This document shows, in pieces, positions 1-9,494 of a DNA stretch of 64,000 nt. Source of the stretch: Nakamurella aerolata (lineage in GTDB: Bacteria; Actinomycetota; Actinomycetes; Mycobacteriales; Nakamurellaceae); assembly GCF_013002705.1 (NCBI RefSeq), contig NZ_JABEND010000003.1, positions 434,001 to 498,000 on the forward strand. Reading direction: 5' to 3'. The notes beneath the pieces were generated by a model, which searched no databases, was not told where the DNA came from, and saw only the letters and a program-made list of their open reading frames with translations. The first letter of the stretch is position 1, and every line of letters starts with the position of its first letter. The position numbers were made by a program, and so were the translations under genes.

Positions 1-2
1 GC

Positions 3-1262
3 AGTGGGCGACCCGTTCGGCGCGGCATCGGTGCCGGCGGCGGCGGGTCGGCCGCTGCCGCGGGGCTGCGCGGAGTCGGTTCCGGCATCGGCGCCGGCGG
101 CAGTGCCCACCTTGGCGGTGATGTGCGGACGCGGGTCGTCGGTGACGGCGGCGGCGAACTCGTCGAGAGCGCGCGCCGCCTCGGCCGAAATCTTCTGCGG
201 GATCTGCACTTCCACCGTGACGATGAGATCGCCGGTGCGGTTCTTGCCGGTCACGCCCGCACCCTTGACCCGGAACTTGCGGCCGGACGCGGTCCCCGCC
301 GGGATGCGCAGCGACACCGCTGATGTCAGCGTCGGTACTCGAACAGTGGTGCCGCGCACCAGCTCCGGATAGCTGACCGGAACGGTGAGGGTGAGGTTGT
401 CGCCGGAGCGGCCGAACAGCTCATGGCCGGACACGTGCACCACAACGTAAAGGTCGCCGGCCGAACCACCGCCGACGCCCGGCTCGCCCTTGCCGGTGAG
501 CTTGATGCGCTGACCGTCGGAAACACCCGCGGGGATACGGGTTTTCAGCGTCCTGGTCTTCAGCACCGTGCGCTCGCCGTGGCAGGTGGGGCACGGGTCG
601 TCGATCACCGATCCGGTGCCGCCGCAGTTTCCGCACGGCTCGGAGAAGGCGAACGATCCCTGGTTGCGGGTGATCAGCCCGGTGCCCTCGCAGATCGGGC
701 AGGTGCGCGGGCTGGTTCCCGGCCGGGCACCGGTGCCGTGGCAGGTGTCGCAGGTGCCGCGCTCGGTGATGCGCAGCGGCACCAGGGTGCCGTTCACCGC
801 ATCGTCGAAGCCGATGGTCACCTCGGTCTCCAGGTCGGCACCACGCCTCGCCCTCGTCCTGGTCCGGCCACCGCCGCCGCGGTTGAACAGCCCACCGAAC
901 AGGTCGCCGAGTCCGCCGCCGTCGCCGCCGGCGCTGCCGCCGGTGGCGTTGCGGAGCAGATCGCCGAGATCGAAACCGCCTGCACCGCCGGTGTTCTGCC
1001 CGCCGAAGCCACGGAACGCACCGGACGACATCAGGTCGCGGGCTTCGTCGTACTCCTTGCGCTTGGCCGGGTCGGCCAGCACGTCGTGGGCCTCGGAGAC
1101 GGCCTTGAACTTGTCTTCGGCCTGCTTGTTGCCCGGATTCTTGTCCGGGTGCAGGTCGCGGGCGAGTTTGCGATAGGCCTTCTTGATCTCGGCTGAGGTG
1201 GCACTCTTGGGCACCCCGAGCTCGGCGTAATAGTCCTTCTCGTAGTAGTCCTGAGCTGCCAC
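3..1262 (-). CDS. dnaJ: Chaperone protein DnaJ (C-terminus cut by the window edge)
   Basis: DnaJ (Hsp40) is the co-chaperone that delivers unfolded clients to DnaK and stimulates its ATPase. The GTG start opens [17 protein letters not shown] and a J domain with the essential HPD motif in RDLHPDKNP (about residues 36-44). A glycine-rich stretch follows, then the zinc-binding region with four CxxCxGxG-type repeats: [24 protein letters not shown] and a degenerate last one, CPTCHGER. After the substrate-binding domain, the visible tail is an Ala/Gly/Pro-rich extension that stays open to position 1, so the stop lies outside the window. It lies 27 bases after grpE and is the third gene of the heat-shock operon. 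In actinobacteria hspR usually follows; that would be to the left of the window. Confidence 0.95.
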   Translation of the reverse strand, partial: MAAQDYYEKDYYAELGVPKSATSAEIKKAYRKLARDLHPDKNPGNKQAEDKFKAVSEAHDVLADPAKRKEYDEARDLMSSGAFRGFGGQNTGGAGGFDLGDLLRNATGGSAGGDGGGLGDLFGGLFNRGGGGRTRTRARRGADLETEVTIGFDDAVNGTLVPLRITERGTCDTCHGTGARPGTSPRTCPICEGTGLITRNQGSFAFSEPCGNCGGTGSVIDDPCPTCHGERTVLKTRTLKTRIPAGVSDGQRIKLTGKGEPGVGGGSAGDLYVVVHVSGHELFGRSGDNLTLTVPVSYPELVRGTTVRVPTLTSAVSLRIPAGTASGRKFRVKGAGVTGKNRTGDLIVTVEVQIPQKISAEAARALDEFAAAVTDDPRPHITAKVGTAAGADAGTDSAQPRGSGRPAAAGTDAAPNGSPT

Positions 1263-1289
1263 CTCAGCCTCCCTTCGCTGGGTTGATGA

Positions 1290-2027
1290 TCAGTGCTGCG
1301 GGTCCGGCGAGGCCGGCCCGGCTGGGCCGGCGGCACCATCGGCGCCGCCGCCCGCGGGCTGGGCCGCCTCGTGCTCTGGCCCGGTCACCACCACAACGGC
1401 AGGGCGCGCCAGTCGCCCGGAGATGCGGTAGCCGTGCCGCAGCACCTCGGTGACGGTCGGCTCGCTGACTTCGGGCGAGGTGGTGAACTGCACCGCCTCG
1501 TGAACCTCAGGATCGAAGGGTTCACCTTGGGCGCCAACAGATTCCAGCTCGAGCTTGGTGAGCACCCCTGACAGCTTGTCGGCCACCGCCTTGAACGCCC
1601 CGGTCAGATCACCGTGCGATTCGGCGCGGTCGATGTCGTCAAGCACCGGCAGCAGTTCCGAGAGCACGCTGCTCTTGGCCGCCACCGCCACCTGCTCGCG
1701 GTCACGGTCGACCCGCTTGCGGTAGTTGGCGTACTCCGCCGTCACCCGCTGCAGATCCGCCGTCCGCTCGCCCAGTTGTTGTTGCAGCGCAGCAACATCG
1801 CCGGTGGCACCAGGGCTCACCGACAGCGGCTGCCCGGCCTGGGCCGGGTCGGCGGGGTTGCCGCCGCCGGTACCGGGGATCGGCGAGCCACCGGCCGGCC
1901 CGGCGGCGGGACTGCCGTCCGGCCGCCGGGACCCGGTCTGCGGATCGATCCGCCGCTTGTCGGTGAACTGGAACGGCTTGTCCTGCTCGCCCTGCGGGTC
2001 GCCGCCCAAGTCGTTCCGATTACTCAC
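1290..2027 (-). CDS. grpE: Nucleotide exchange factor GrpE
   Basis: GrpE releases ADP from DnaK and so drives substrate release in the cytosolic Hsp70 cycle. The 245-residue protein has a low-complexity Gly/Pro/Ala N-terminus (to about residue 75), a coiled-coil helix ([25 protein letters not shown]) and the C-terminal beta domain with the family signature around [17 protein letters not shown] and [19 protein letters not shown]. It is longer than enterobacterial GrpE because of the disordered ends, which is common in actinobacteria. Its ATG overlaps the dnaK stop by four bases, so translation is probably coupled. Confidence 0.96.
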   Translation of the reverse strand: MSNRNDLGGDPQGEQDKPFQFTDKRRIDPQTGSRRPDGSPAAGPAGGSPIPGTGGGNPADPAQAGQPLSVSPGATGDVAALQQQLGERTADLQRVTAEYANYRKRVDRDREQVAVAAKSSVLSELLPVLDDIDRAESHGDLTGAFKAVADKLSGVLTKLELESVGAQGEPFDPEVHEAVQFTTSPEVSEPTVTEVLRHGYRISGRLARPAVVVVTGPEHEAAQPAGGGADGAAGPAGPASPDPQH

Positions 2028-3949
2028 TGCGAATCGTCCTTCTTCTCGCTCGCGTTGTCGCCCTTGGCATCCGCATCGTCGACGATCTCGGCGTCGACGA
2101 TGTCGTCATCACCGGAACCACCGGACGCGCCGGTGCCGCCTGCGCCGTCAGCGCTGCCTGCACCAGCAGCGCCGTCAGCGCCGGGAGCGCCAGCAGCGCC
2201 GTCTGACTGTTGCTGCGCGTAGAGAGCGCTACCCAACTGCTGCGACTCGGTCGCCAGGGTCTCCACCGCCGACTTCAATGCCGCGATGTCGGTGCCCTCC
2301 AACGCCTTCTTGACCGCGTCGATGGCCTCGCCGACACGCTGCTTCGGCTCGTCCGGCAGCTTCTCGTCGTTGTCCTTCACGAACTTCTCGGTCTGGAAGA
2401 CGAGCTGCTCGGCGGAGTTGCGGACCTCGGCCTCCTCGCGGCGGGCCTTGTCCTCGGCCTCGTGCGTCTCGGCGTCCTTGATCATCCGGTCGATGTCGTC
2501 CTTGGGCAGTGCGCTGCCGCCGGTGATCGTCATCGACTGCTCCTTGCCGGTGCCCTTGTCGGTGGCCGTCACGTGCACGATGCCGTTGGCGTCGATGTCG
2601 AAAGTGACCTCGATCTGCGGCACGTTCCGCGGGGCCGGCGGCAGGCCGGTCAGCTCGAACATGCCGAGCTTCTTGTTGTACGCGGCGATCTCGCGTTCGC
2701 CCTGGAACACCTGGATCTGCACGGACGGCTGGTTGTCCTCAGCGGTGGTGAAGATCTCCGAGCGCTTGGTGGGGATGGTGGTGTTCCGCTCGATCAGCTT
2801 GGTCATGATGCCGCCCTTGGTCTCGATGCCAAGGCTCAGCGGTGTGACGTCAAGCAGCAGAACGTCTTTCACCTCACCCTTGAGCACACCGGCCTGCAGC
2901 GCGGCGCCGACGGCAACAACCTCGTCCGGGTTGACGCCCTTGTTCGGCTCCTTGCCGCCGGTCAGCTCCTTGACCAGGTCGGTAACGGCGGGCATCCGGG
3001 TGGAACCGCCGACCAGCACCACCTGGTCGATGTCGGAGACCTTGATGCCGGCGTCCTTGATCACCTGCTGGAACGGCTGGCGGGTGCGGTCCAGCAGGTC
3101 GGAGGTGATCTTGGAAAACTCTGCGCGGGAAAGGGTTTCGTCCAAGAACAGCGGGTTCTTCTCGGCGTCAACCGTGATGTACGGCAGGTTGATGGAGGTC
3201 TGCTGCGAGCTGGACAGCTCGATCTTGGCCTTCTCCGCGGCCTCGCGGATGCGCTGCATGGCCATCTTGTCCTTGGTCAGGTCGATGCCGTGCGCTGCCT
3301 TGAACTTGTCGACCAGCCAGTTGACGATGCGCTCGTCCCAGTCGTCGCCGCCCAGCCGGTTGTCGCCGGCGGTGGCGCGGACCTCGACGACACCGTCGCC
3401 GATCTCCAGCAGCGACACGTCGAAGGTGCCGCCACCAAGGTCGAAGACCAAAATGGTCTGTTCCTTCTCGCCCTTGTCCAGGCCGTAGGCCAGCGCCGCA
3501 GCGGTGGGCTCGTTGACGATGCGCAGCACGTTCAGCCCGGCGATCTCGCCGGCTTCTTTGGTGGCCTGACGTTCGCCGTCGTTGAAGTAGGCCGGGACCG
3601 TGATCACCGCGTCGCTGACCGGCTCACCCAGGTAGCTCTCAGCGTCGCGCTTGAGCTTGCCGAGGACGCGGGCGCTGATCTCTTGCGCGGTGTACTTCTT
3701 GCCGTCGATGTCGACGTCCCAGTTGGTGCCCATGTGCCGCTTGACGCTGCGGACGGTGCGGTCGACGTTGGTGACGGCCTGACGCTTGGCCACCTCGCCG
3801 ACCAGTACCTCACCGTTCTTGGCGAACGCCACGATGGACGGGGTGGTGCGGGAACCCTCGGCGTTGGCGATGACGGTGGGCTCGCCGCCCTCCAGCACGC
3901 TGACCACCGAGTTGGTGGTGCCGAGGTCGATTCCTACTGCACGAGACAT
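2024..3949 (-). CDS. dnaK: Molecular chaperone DnaK (Hsp70)
   Basis: DnaK is an ATP-driven chaperone of the cytosol. The 641-residue protein starts [16 protein letters not shown], the first phosphate loop of the Hsp70 ATPase. The second loop ([19 protein letters not shown]) and the adenosine motif ([13 protein letters not shown]) follow, then the substrate-binding beta domain and a helical lid. The tail is acidic and Gly/Ala-rich ([14 protein letters not shown]). It lacks the extra segment after the first loop found in Gram-negative DnaK, as usual for Gram-positive bacteria. It is the first gene of the dnaK-grpE-dnaJ operon and lies behind two HAIR operators, so repression by HspR is expected. 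Confidence 0.98.
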   Translation of the reverse strand: MSRAVGIDLGTTNSVVSVLEGGEPTVIANAEGSRTTPSIVAFAKNGEVLVGEVAKRQAVTNVDRTVRSVKRHMGTNWDVDIDGKKYTAQEISARVLGKLKRDAESYLGEPVSDAVITVPAYFNDGERQATKEAGEIAGLNVLRIVNEPTAAALAYGLDKGEKEQTILVFDLGGGTFDVSLLEIGDGVVEVRATAGDNRLGGDDWDERIVNWLVDKFKAAHGIDLTKDKMAMQRIREAAEKAKIELSSSQQTSINLPYITVDAEKNPLFLDETLSRAEFSKITSDLLDRTRQPFQQVIKDAGIKVSDIDQVVLVGGSTRMPAVTDLVKELTGGKEPNKGVNPDEVVAVGAALQAGVLKGEVKDVLLLDVTPLSLGIETKGGIMTKLIERNTTIPTKRSEIFTTAEDNQPSVQIQVFQGEREIAAYNKKLGMFELTGLPPAPRNVPQIEVTFDIDANGIVHVTATDKGTGKEQSMTITGGSALPKDDIDRMIKDAETHEAEDKARREEAEVRNSAEQLVFQTEKFVKDNDEKLPDEPKQRVGEAIDAVKKALEGTDIAALKSAVETLATESQQLGSALYAQQQSDGAAGAPGADGAAGAGSADGAGGTGASGGSGDDDIVDAEIVDDADAKGDNASEKKDDSQ

Positions 3950-4085
3950 ACGGTTGCTCCTCCTCCTGCTCGCCGGCCTGCTGCCGGTCGAGCCGATGAC
4001 CCGCGGACCCGGCCGGGACCGGCCGCGGTATGTGCCCTGATCAGCTGGTTGAGCCTGTGTTCAACACTGCCGAGCTGAGACCAAC

Positions 4086-4106
4086 ATTGAGCTTACCCGG
4101 CTCAAC
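4086..4106. promoter_or_regulatory. HAIR-like HspR operator, proximal copy
   Basis: The sequence reads ATTGAGC-N7-GCTCAAC, against the actinobacterial HAIR consensus CTTGAGT-N7-ACTCAAG. The inner six bases of each half-site (TTGAGC/GCTCAA) form a perfect dyad with the correct 7-base spacer. It lies 137 bases upstream of the dnaK ATG. An imperfect third dyad, GTTGA-N8-TCAAC, lies nearer dnaK at 4048-4065 with non-consensus spacing. Confidence 0.8.
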
Positions 4107-4172
4107 ATGATGCCCGCGCGGCGGCAGGCGCCGCGCGCGACGACATCCGAATGGACTCGCCCCGACCCAGCT

Positions 4173-4193
4173 CTTGAGCAAGATCGACTCAAC
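4173..4193. promoter_or_regulatory. HAIR HspR operator, distal copy
   Basis: The sequence reads CTTGAGC-N7-ACTCAAC, matching 12 of the 14 consensus half-site positions of CTTGAGT-N7-ACTCAAG. Its centre is 87 bases from the proximal copy. The 414-base gap between dnaK and the upstream ribbon-helix-helix gene holds both sites and no convincing gene. Confidence 0.85.
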
Positions 4194-4363
4194 TTCTATC
4201 CCCACCAACCCACAACGCCGCACCGATTGTTCCTGGGCGCGGAAGTGAGCCCGGTCACATGCCGGTGGCGCCGCCAACGCCGCTTTACTGCGCCAACCAG
4301 CCGGGCCTCCGGACGATCGAACGGCGGAGGGGCAACGACGAGGCAGCACGCGCGAGCGCCGCC

Positions 4364-4645
4364 TCAGTGTCGGGCCAGGTACTCCTCCAGTGCCTTCCGA
4401 GCCAGCCTGGAGACGGTGATCCCTTCGCGCGACGCCGCACGCTCAGCTGCCTCGCGCAGGCTGGGAGGCAGGCGGAACGACACCTGTGGCGACCGCTGCC
4501 CCGGACCTGTCAACGAGGGCCGACCAGCCTTGGTCAAGACTTCGTTGATGAGTTGCTCGCGGACGTCACCGAGATTCGTCCCGTCCGCGAGCGTCACATC
4601 GGAGTCGGCGACGTCGGGGTCGCCGGTGTCGCGGTACTTGGCCAT
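4364..4645 (-). CDS. Ribbon-helix-helix (CopG-type) DNA-binding protein, antitoxin-like, no toxin partner seen
   Basis: This small 93-residue protein starts MAKYRDTGDPDVADSDV. The start at 4645 is preferred over an in-frame ATG 17 codons upstream because GGAGG lies 7 bases before it. The C-terminal part (about residues 52-93, QVSFRLPPSLREAAERAA followed by an SRLARKALEEYLARH helix) fits a ribbon-helix-helix fold: one DNA-contacting beta strand and two helices, acting as a dimer. Proteins of this shape are often antitoxins or plasmid-type repressors. No small ORF resembling a toxin lies on either side on the same strand, so it is either an orphan antitoxin or a stand-alone repressor. Target unknown. 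Confidence 0.7.
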   Translation of the reverse strand: MAKYRDTGDPDVADSDVTLADGTNLGDVREQLINEVLTKAGRPSLTGPGQRSPQVSFRLPPSLREAAERAASREGITVSRLARKALEEYLARH

Positions 4646-4771
4646 CACCGAACCTCCATGTCGTTGTCGTCCCGGCTCACCTGAATAGCCAACCAACCTG
4701 TCAGCTACGACGGCGACGCGATTCCGCTGTTGTCAACCACCCAACGGCCCGCCTTGGTCGAGACGGCGGGA

Positions 4772-7700
4772 TTAGCCGCGGGTGGGGGTCACCGCGGCGG
4801 TCTTGCCGTTGACCCTGACGGTGACCGGCGCGGTGCTGGCGGTGCGGTCGGCGACGATGCGGTAGTCGGTGACGACACCGTTCTCCCAACGGCAATCGAC
4901 GCGGTAGCCGCCGCGTGCCCGCAGGCCGCGGAACGATCCGCTCGGCGCCCAGCGCGGCGGCAGCGCCGGCAGCAGCGAGATCGCGCCGTCGTGGCTCTGC
5001 AGCAGCATCTCGGCGATGGCGCCGGAGATGCCGAGGTTGCCGTCGATCTGGAACGGCGGGTGAGTGGCGTACATGTTCGACAGCATGTTGAACGTCAGCA
5101 GCCCCTGCACCATGATCCCGGCGCGCTCACCGTCGCCGAGCCGGGCGAACAGCGCCGCCCGCCACGGCCAGGTCCACGAGCGCCGGCTGTCGCCCGACAC
5201 CGTCGCGGCGGTGAACGGCACGCCGTCCTTCTCGCCGCAGCGGGCCTTCAGCGACACCATGGCGGCGGCGGCGAACTCCGGCGTCGTACTCGGGGTGATC
5301 TGGCGTCCCGGGTACACCGCGAACAGGTGCGAGGTGTGCCGATGGATATTGTTCGGGTCGTCCCGGTCGGTCTGCCACTCCTGCAGCTGACCCCAGCGAC
5401 CGATCTTGTTGGGGGCCAACCGCTTTTGCAGGTCGGCGACGGTCGCCCTGAAGTCAGGATCGGCGCCGAGCACATCGGCGGCGTCGAGATAGTTTTGGAA
5501 AAGGTCCCAGATGATCTGCTGGTCGTACATCACGCCGTCCTCGACCGGGCCGTGTTCGGGTGACCAGCCGTTCGGCGACACCAGGGTGCCGTCGGGCAAC
5601 TCCTTGAGCCGGTCCTGCCAGAACTCGCAGATCTCCTTGATCAGCGGGTAGGCATGGTCGGCCAGGTAGCCGCGGTCCTGGGTGAAGGCGTAGTGCTCCC
5701 ACAGGTGTTGGCAGTACCAGGCGCTGGAGACGACGTTCCACTCCCAGCTGTTGCCGCCGAAGATGCTCTGGCTGGTGCGCGCCGTCCAGCCGCGCACATC
5801 GCCGAAGGCGTTGCGGGTGGCGACCCGACTGGGCACCGCGACCTCGCGGATGAAGGTGGCCAGCGCGGTGTGCGCGTCGCCGAGATCGGTGGGCTCTGCG
5901 CCCCAATAGTTCATCTGCAGGTTGATGTTGGTGTGGTAATCCGACGCCCACGGCGGGGTGTTGCTGTTGTTCCACAAGCCCTGCAGGTTCGCCGGCAGGT
6001 ACCCAGGGCGGGACGAGCTGATCAGCAGATAGCGGGAGAAGTTCAGCACCGCCAGCTCCAACGACGGGTCGGCCGCGCCGCCGGCGTAGCGGGCCAGCCG
6101 CTGGTCGGTGGGCAGCGCGAGCACCTCGTCCTGGCTGCTGCCGAGGTCGATCGCGACCCGTCCGGTGCGGGCCGCGAAATCGTCCTGATGGGCAGCCAGC
6201 AGTGCGGCAACGGACTTGCCCGCGGCGGCCGCCACCGCTTGATCCGCCTGTGGCGCAGGGGCTTTCCCGCGCCAGCCGGCCGCTGCGCTGAGCTGGTAGT
6301 CGGTGCGGGCGTCGAGGATCACCGTGACGGCGTCGCAGCCGGCGAAGCTGACCGTGCCGCCATCGGCCTGCAGGGTGCCACCGGTGGGGATCACCTTGAC
6401 GGTGCAGGCCAGCGACAGCTCGTTCGCCATGGTGCCGGCGAACCGCAGCGACCCGTCCGCGGCGCTGACGGTCGTGATGCCAGGCTGGCCGCTGGTCAGC
6501 CGCACCGTGGCCGAGAGGGCTGCCGCGGTGTCGGCGGTGTACCGCAGCACCAGCACATCGTCCGTCATGCTGGCGAAGGCCTGCCGCGCGTGCTTGACGC
6601 CGTCCTTGAGATACCTGGTGCCGTGCACCGCACCCGCGATGTCCAGCGATCTCGAGTAGTCGACCACGGCTGCGGCATTGGTCAGATTCGTTGCCAGCAA
6701 AGCGATGTTGCCGACATCCAGCTTGCCCGCCGCAGTGGCGCGCGCGAAGGCGATCCGGAAGTAGCGGTAGCTGCCCGCGCCGGAAATGCTGAACTCGCGG
6801 GTCTGGCCCGCTGCGGTGAACCGCTCACCCGACCGCCGGTCGAGCACCGTCCAGTCCCGACCGTTGGCCGAGCCGGACACCGTCCAGCTGGCCGGGTCGA
6901 CCCGGCCGTTGACGGCGGCGCTGGTGATGCGGTACCCGGTCAGCGTTGCGGCGGCCGAACTGATGGCCTGCCAAACGATGTCCGGCTTGTTGCGGCCCGG
7001 ATCCTGCACCCGCCATGCGGTGTTGTCGGCGGCGTCGACGGATTTGTCGATGCCGGCGGCGCGGCCCCGCATACCGGCGCCGTCACCGCTCGGCGACGAG
7101 ACGTAGATGGTCGGCGCGGCGCCCATCGAGATGCCGTCAAGGGCAATCTCGGCAACCTGGAAGTGGCTGATCCCGGCACGCGGGGTGAAGGTGAAGCGGT
7201 AGTGCCGATACTCGCCGGGCGAGGCGACGGTGAAATGCTTTGCCTGGAGACGACTCTCGAACGGGGCGGCGAGCTGTTGCCGGTCGATCTGCTGCCAGCT
7301 CTGGCCGTCCGTCGAGCCCTCGAGTATCCACTGTGCAGGGTCGCGGTCGGGCACGTCGTTGGCGCTGGTGAGGGTGTAGCCGGTGACGGTGCGCGCGGTG
7401 AGAAGGTGCAACTGCCACTGCACCTTTGCCGGTGGCGAGACGATGCACCACTTGGTGTTCGACTTGCCGTCTGCCGATTGCGCAACGGTTTCCGACGACG
7501 AGGTTTGGTACGGACCGCCGGGGGCGGACAACTGCGGCTCGGCGCCGGTACCGAAGTCGATCTGCAGCTCACCGAAGTTCAGGTACGAGCCGAACCCGGT
7601 GATGCTGGTGTCGTACGCGCTGTCGTCCTTGCCGGCGAGGGCATTGTCGTAATTGTTGACGCCACCCCACAGGCTGATCTCGTTGAACTGCATGCGGTCG

Positions 7701-8062
7701 ACATCGGTGCCCCCGAAGAGCACGCCGCCGAGCCGTCCGTTGCCGACCGGCAGCGCCTGCGATTCCCAGTTGGTCGCCGGCGTGGCAAAGCTCAGCGCGT
7801 CGGGCGCGAACGTCGGCCAGGTGAACGCCGGCGCGGCCGCCAGCCTGCTGATGACGGACGCGGCCGCCTCACCGGGCCGGGCCAGCCCGGCGGCGATCGG
7901 GGCCAGCGCCAGCAAACCGCCGGCCTTGAGCAGCGAACGCCTGGTGGGCGTTCGGCCCGCTGGCGCTGCCGGCGTTCCCTGGCCTGCCGGGCCGGAGTGG
8001 GAATCGGCATGAGCCTCGGGATGGGACGCGGAACGGAAGGGGGCCACGTCGTTGTGGGTCAT
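4772..8062 (-). CDS. Secreted glycoside hydrolase family 95 (alpha-L-fucosidase/galactosidase type) with two nested discoidin-like domains
   Basis: This 1096-residue exported glycosidase begins with a Tat-type signal peptide (twin arginine at residues 41-42 in TRRSLLKAGG, then a hydrophobic stretch and Ala-rich cleavage region). The GH95 N-terminal sandwich starts near residue 88 (WESQALPVGNGRLGG). It is interrupted after FGELQIDFG (about 163-171) by two F5/8 type C-like modules (about 185-310 and 335-457) and resumes at YSRSLDIAGAVHGTRYLKDG (from about 469). The (alpha/alpha)6 catalytic domain keeps the residues known from GH95: the Asn pair in HTNIN (N712, N714), the acid in SPEHGP (E836) and an Asp in FQIDGN (D1007). 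Members release alpha-L-fucose or alpha-L-galactose from glycans; which sugar cannot be told here. No sugar transporter adjoins it. A four-unit 14-bp repeat covers its leader. Confidence 0.88.
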   Translation of the reverse strand: MTHNDVAPFRSASHPEAHADSHSGPAGQGTPAAPAGRTPTRRSLLKAGGLLALAPIAAGLARPGEAAASVISRLAAAPAFTWPTFAPDALSFATPATNWESQALPVGNGRLGGVLFGGTDVDRMQFNEISLWGGVNNYDNALAGKDDSAYDTSITGFGSYLNFGELQIDFGTGAEPQLSAPGGPYQTSSSETVAQSADGKSNTKWCIVSPPAKVQWQLHLLTARTVTGYTLTSANDVPDRDPAQWILEGSTDGQSWQQIDRQQLAAPFESRLQAKHFTVASPGEYRHYRFTFTPRAGISHFQVAEIALDGISMGAAPTIYVSSPSGDGAGMRGRAAGIDKSVDAADNTAWRVQDPGRNKPDIVWQAISSAAATLTGYRITSAAVNGRVDPASWTVSGSANGRDWTVLDRRSGERFTAAGQTREFSISGAGSYRYFRIAFARATAAGKLDVGNIALLATNLTNAAAVVDYSRSLDIAGAVHGTRYLKDGVKHARQAFASMTDDVLVLRYTADTAAALSATVRLTSGQPGITTVSAADGSLRFAGTMANELSLACTVKVIPTGGTLQADGGTVSFAGCDAVTVILDARTDYQLSAAAGWRGKAPAPQADQAVAAAAGKSVAALLAAHQDDFAARTGRVAIDLGSSQDEVLALPTDQRLARYAGGAADPSLELAVLNFSRYLLISSSRPGYLPANLQGLWNNSNTPPWASDYHTNINLQMNYWGAEPTDLGDAHTALATFIREVAVPSRVATRNAFGDVRGWTARTSQSIFGGNSWEWNVVSSAWYCQHLWEHYAFTQDRGYLADHAYPLIKEICEFWQDRLKELPDGTLVSPNGWSPEHGPVEDGVMYDQQIIWDLFQNYLDAADVLGADPDFRATVADLQKRLAPNKIGRWGQLQEWQTDRDDPNNIHRHTSHLFAVYPGRQITPSTTPEFAAAAMVSLKARCGEKDGVPFTAATVSGDSRRSWTWPWRAALFARLGDGERAGIMVQGLLTFNMLSNMYATHPPFQIDGNLGISGAIAEMLLQSHDGAISLLPALPPRWAPSGSFRGLRARGGYRVDCRWENGVVTDYRIVADRTASTAPVTVRVNGKTAAVTPTRG

Positions 8063-8068
8063 GACTGC

Positions 8069-8124
8069 CTTTCTTGGTCAAGCCTTCTTGGTCGGGCTTT
8101 CTCGATCGAGCTTTCTTGGTCGAG
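8069..8124. repeat. Four tandem 14-bp repeats in the leader of the GH95 gene
   Basis: Plus-strand units are CTTTCTTGGTCAAG, CCTTCTTGGTCGGG, CTTTCTCGATCGAG and CTTTCTTGGTCGAG, head to tail without gaps. On the minus (coding) strand each unit ends with a purine run (AAGAAAG or similar). The unit nearest the ATG at 8062 supplies its Shine-Dalgarno sequence. The rest of this 345-base gap (8125-8407) shows no gene. Confidence 0.85.
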
Positions 8125-8407
8125 TCGACCGCGGGGGTGCCGCTATAGATCGGAGGTCTGGCAAAAAGCGCAGTCGGACGGTAGCGGGCCGCACCGCTCG
8201 AGTGTCCCGCTATCGCTGCTGGTCAGATCACTAACAGCGAGGAGGAAGCGGGGTCACACGCGAGCGTCTGGCAGCAAGCTCTGGTCGGTAGCAGCAATTA
8301 AACCGGGTCATGCATCCCACGTCTAGGGCAAGCCGGCGATCGCCGTCGTTGTCGCTGACCCGGCCGGGCCGCCGCTGGGACACGTGCGCCCCTCGGCCGC
8401 GGCCGGC

Positions 8408-9355
8408 TCAGTCCAGCCCGGCGAACAGGTCGGTGGCACCCGGCGGCAGCGGGGTTCCGCCGGCCAGCCGGTAGCACTCGTTCCACATCGGGCCGGCCGG
8501 CGCATCTTCGTAGGCGAAGAAGAACTCGTCGGCGGCGATCTGGGTGCGGTGGGCGCGCAGCGCGGCGAACCGCTGCTTGCGGTACGGGTAGCCGTCGATC
8601 TGCACGGCGATGTCAGCGTCGGGGCAACTCATCGGCGGCACCTCGCCGGAGTCGAGGTCGAACCGGGTGAAGAAGCTTTCCTCGGGCACCGGCTCACCGG
8701 CGGCCTCGGCGGCGGCGACCCGATCGCGGTACTCCTGTTGCGCGCCGGCGATCATCTCGCGCATCTGCCCCTCGGAGATGGCGACCCACAGCACCCGGTC
8801 GACCTGCCACGGCTCGCCGAGGTCGCGCCGGTACGACGCGGTCGCGGCCAGCGCAGCGGCATAGGTAGCCACCCGATGCGCCTGGACATGGTCGGGATGC
8901 CCGTAGTGGCCGAACTCGTCGTAGGTGATCAGCACCTGTGGCCGGCGGTCGCGGATCAGCGGAACAAGGTCGTTCGCGGCCTGCAACAGGTCCGCCGACC
9001 AGAAAGCGTTGGGGCGCAACTCATTGCTGGCCGTCGCCAGGCCGCGCTCGTCCGTCGCCATGCCGGAGTCGGCGTATGTGCCGTCGCCGCCCAGCCGCAC
9101 GAAGTCGGTGACCCCCAGCGCGTCCATCGCCGCGGTGAGCTCCTGCAACCTGACGGGCGCAAGGGCGTCGTCGCGGTCGTGGCGCAGGTGCTCGAGCTCG
9201 GGAACCACCACCTGACCCATCTCGCCGAGCGTGCAGGTGACCAGCGTGACGGCGGCGCCCTCGGCCGCGTACTTCGCCATGGTGCCGCCGGTGCCGGACG
9301 ACTCGTCGTCGGGATGGGCGTGCACCAGCATCAGTCTGCGGTCGACGGAACTCAC
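8408..9355 (-). CDS. mshB: N-acetyl-1-D-myo-inositol-2-amino-2-deoxy-alpha-D-glucopyranoside deacetylase MshB
   Basis: MshB is the zinc deacetylase that converts GlcNAc-Ins to GlcN-Ins, the second dedicated step of mycothiol synthesis in the cytosol. From the GTG at 9355 the protein has 315 residues, close to family length; the longer ORF adds 50 residues of non-conserved, Arg/Pro-rich sequence. The LmbE/PIG-L metal motif AHPDDE (with LMLVHAHPDDESSGTGGTMA) is near the N-terminus, and the second histidine motif is in EFGHYGHPDHVQAH. The region SYRRDLGEPWQVDRVLWVA fits MshB rather than the mycothiol conjugate amidase Mca, but the two are paralogues, so a small doubt remains. Presence of this gene supports an actinobacterial host. 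Confidence 0.88.
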   Translation of the reverse strand: MSSVDRRLMLVHAHPDDESSGTGGTMAKYAAEGAAVTLVTCTLGEMGQVVVPELEHLRHDRDDALAPVRLQELTAAMDALGVTDFVRLGGDGTYADSGMATDERGLATASNELRPNAFWSADLLQAANDLVPLIRDRRPQVLITYDEFGHYGHPDHVQAHRVATYAAALAATASYRRDLGEPWQVDRVLWVAISEGQMREMIAGAQQEYRDRVAAAEAAGEPVPEESFFTRFDLDSGEVPPMSCPDADIAVQIDGYPYRKQRFAALRAHRTQIAADEFFFAYEDAPAGPMWNECYRLAGGTPLPPGATDLFAGLD

Positions 9356-9494
9356 CGGCCCACGGTACGGCAGCGGCCGCAACGGCCCAGTCCGGGCGCC
9401 GGGTCGGCACCGCTCGGCCGGCGGGGATGAGATACCCCACCATCGAAGCGGCGGGCCTGCGGGACTCGTGCGCCGGCCTGGCCATACTGGCGGT

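Noticed and set aside
2210-4078. Long plus-strand frame of 622 codons opposite dnaK
   Set aside because: It is the antisense shadow of dnaK in GC-rich DNA: Val/Leu/Gly/Asp-rich and with no recognisable motif. The minus-strand DnaK is certain.
4041-4349. 102-codon minus-strand frame downstream of the ribbon-helix-helix gene as its toxin
   Set aside because: It overlaps both HAIR operators, is Arg/Ala/Gly-rich without a fold pattern, and has no Shine-Dalgarno sequence.
5654-8326. 890-codon plus-strand frame opposite the GH95 gene
   Set aside because: Composition is Arg/Gly/Val-rich with no domain, and the GH95 protein on the other strand is unmistakable.
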